The notes under the pieces are model-generated. The model worked only from the letters and a program-made list of their open reading frames with translations, ran no database searches and was not told where the DNA came from. A DNA stretch of 64,000 bases from Candidatus Ecksteinia adelgidicola (GTDB taxonomy: Bacteria; Pseudomonadota; Gammaproteobacteria; Enterobacterales; Enterobacteriaceae). Position 1 is the first letter of the stretch. Every line of letters starts with the position of its first letter. The translations under genes and the position numbers were made by a program. Of this stretch, positions 63,043 to 64,000 are shown piece by piece. The DNA lies in assembly GCA_020541345.1 (NCBI GenBank), contig CP045239.1:682001-746000 (forward strand). Reading direction: 5' to 3'.

Positions 63043-63196
63043 TTTATTATATTTAATAGTAATGTTTATTATATTTAATAGTAATGTTTATTATATTTAA
63101 TAGTAATGTTTATTATGTTTAATAGTAATGTTTATTATGTTTAATAGTAATGTTTATTATGTTTAATAGTAATGTTTATTATGTTTAATAGTAATG
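63043..63196. repeat. Seven-copy 22-bp tandem repeat (minisatellite)
   Basis: Seven head-to-tail units, each TTTATTAT followed by A or G, then TTTAATAGTAATG. Copies 1-3 (63043-63108) have A at the variable position and copies 4-7 (63109-63196) have G; otherwise all are identical. A degenerate unit lies just upstream (63021-63042). No spacers, so this is not a CRISPR array. Confidence 0.92.
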
Positions 63197-64000
63197 TTAT
63201 AAGATCTGATCAACTATTCATACTTATAATAACATTATACTAAAAATGGTATCAACTAATTTATAAGTAATAAAATAAACATTGTTATTATTTTATTAAT
63301 CAAATATACATTTAACTTTAAATTTTATTTAAATAAACATTTATTTAAGAATCATGCAATATTTAACTAAATTAAACATATATTTTAATAAAATAGCTAT
63401 TAATATTAATACAATAATAAATGAAAAAATATCGTTTTATCATAACGTTTACTAATGTATTTCTAATAGTTAATGGTGATTTTTAAAAAAAATACATTAA
63501 ATTGAGTTATAGTATTAAAAAATTTTATAAATAGTTAAATACGTTGTTTTTATAAAAAATATTAAATTTTTTAGTCAATACAATCTCAATTGTATAAATT
63601 TACATCTTAATGAAGAACAATCAAGTTTAAATTAATTTTTAAAATTTATTAATTGCTACAATTGATCATATGAAACATTATATATTTAACTAAAAATGTA
63701 TTACGTAATCATATTTTTAATATCAATGTAAAATATTTACTATTATTTTATTTTAAAATATAAAAATATAAAAAATATAATTAATATTTTTTATTTTTTA
63801 AATATATAAATTATTATTTATATCTTATTCTTAATTTTATTTTTTTTTAAAAAAATATTTTCTTTATAATTAATCTATAAATTATTGAAATATATTAAAA
63901 TAACACTTAATATATGTTTTTATTATTATTATGCAATTAAATAAATAAAAAATTCAATGTTAACTGTTTATTTTTTATCTAAAGATCTTATAAAATCTTG

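Larger units (their letters stand above)
59224..64000. other. 4.8-kb AT-rich desert at right edge
   Basis: No gene, tRNA or readable gene remnant. It contains a two-copy 22-bp repeat, a hairpin with a T run, a two-copy 13-bp repeat and a seven-copy 22-bp repeat, each listed separately. Confidence 0.65.

Noticed and set aside
63043-63196. CRISPR array
   Set aside because: The repeat units are directly joined with no unique spacers, and no cas gene is present.

Overview
The window looks like part of the chromosome of a heavily reduced, extremely AT-rich bacterial endosymbiont of the gammaproteobacterial order Enterobacterales, most likely from an insect. Every gene recognised is closest in remembered sequence and length to its Escherichia coli counterpart. 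The tmRNA encodes the E. coli tag ANDENYALAA, and several E. coli gene neighbourhoods survive: accD-folC, smpB-ssrA, lgt-thyA, waaA-coaD, rpmB-rpmG, guaB-guaA and hisS-yfgM-bamB-der downstream of rlmN and ispG. The host and genus cannot be named from the sequence alone.

Layout. There are 29 supported protein genes and one tmRNA, together about 29.4 kb or 46 % of the window. The rest is AT-rich desert, up to 4.8 kb per gap. Left part (1-17.9 kb): sohB (-), accD and folC (+), pcnB (-), smpB and ssrA (+), thyA and lgt (-), rpsT (-), fpr (+). Middle (17.9-40.4 kb): a 4.7-kb desert with one possible gene relic, then tsgA, proS (+), gapA (-), hupA (+), yigL (-), recD (+), waaA and coaD (+), rpmG and rpmB (-). 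Right (41.5-59.2 kb): guaA and guaB, then the compact minus-strand block der, bamB, yfgM, hisS, ispG, rlmN, then pssA (-) and tyrS (+). A final 4.8-kb desert carries a seven-copy 22-bp tandem repeat.

How the genes fit together. Translation and its quality control dominate: prolyl-, tyrosyl- and histidyl-tRNA synthetases, ribosomal proteins S20, L28 and L33, Der, RlmN, SmpB and tmRNA. There is also GMP and dTMP synthesis (guaBA, thyA), folate, CoA and isoprenoid steps (folC, coaD, ispG), and envelope building (accD, pssA, lgt, waaA, bamB, sohB). So the cell probably still makes phospholipid, Kdo-bearing LPS, lipoproteins and outer-membrane proteins. No tRNA, rRNA, insertion sequence, prophage or CRISPR array was seen.

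Most notable observations: bamB seems to have lost its ATG but keeps a complete lipoprotein signal behind a strong ribosome binding site and an ATA codon; Der has Asn instead of Asp in the NKxD motif of its first G domain; the tmRNA gene does not encode CCA; PcnB ends at a TGA where E. coli has a second Trp; and the deserts carry short perfect tandem duplications and a 30-bp perfect palindrome. No new multi-gene system was found.
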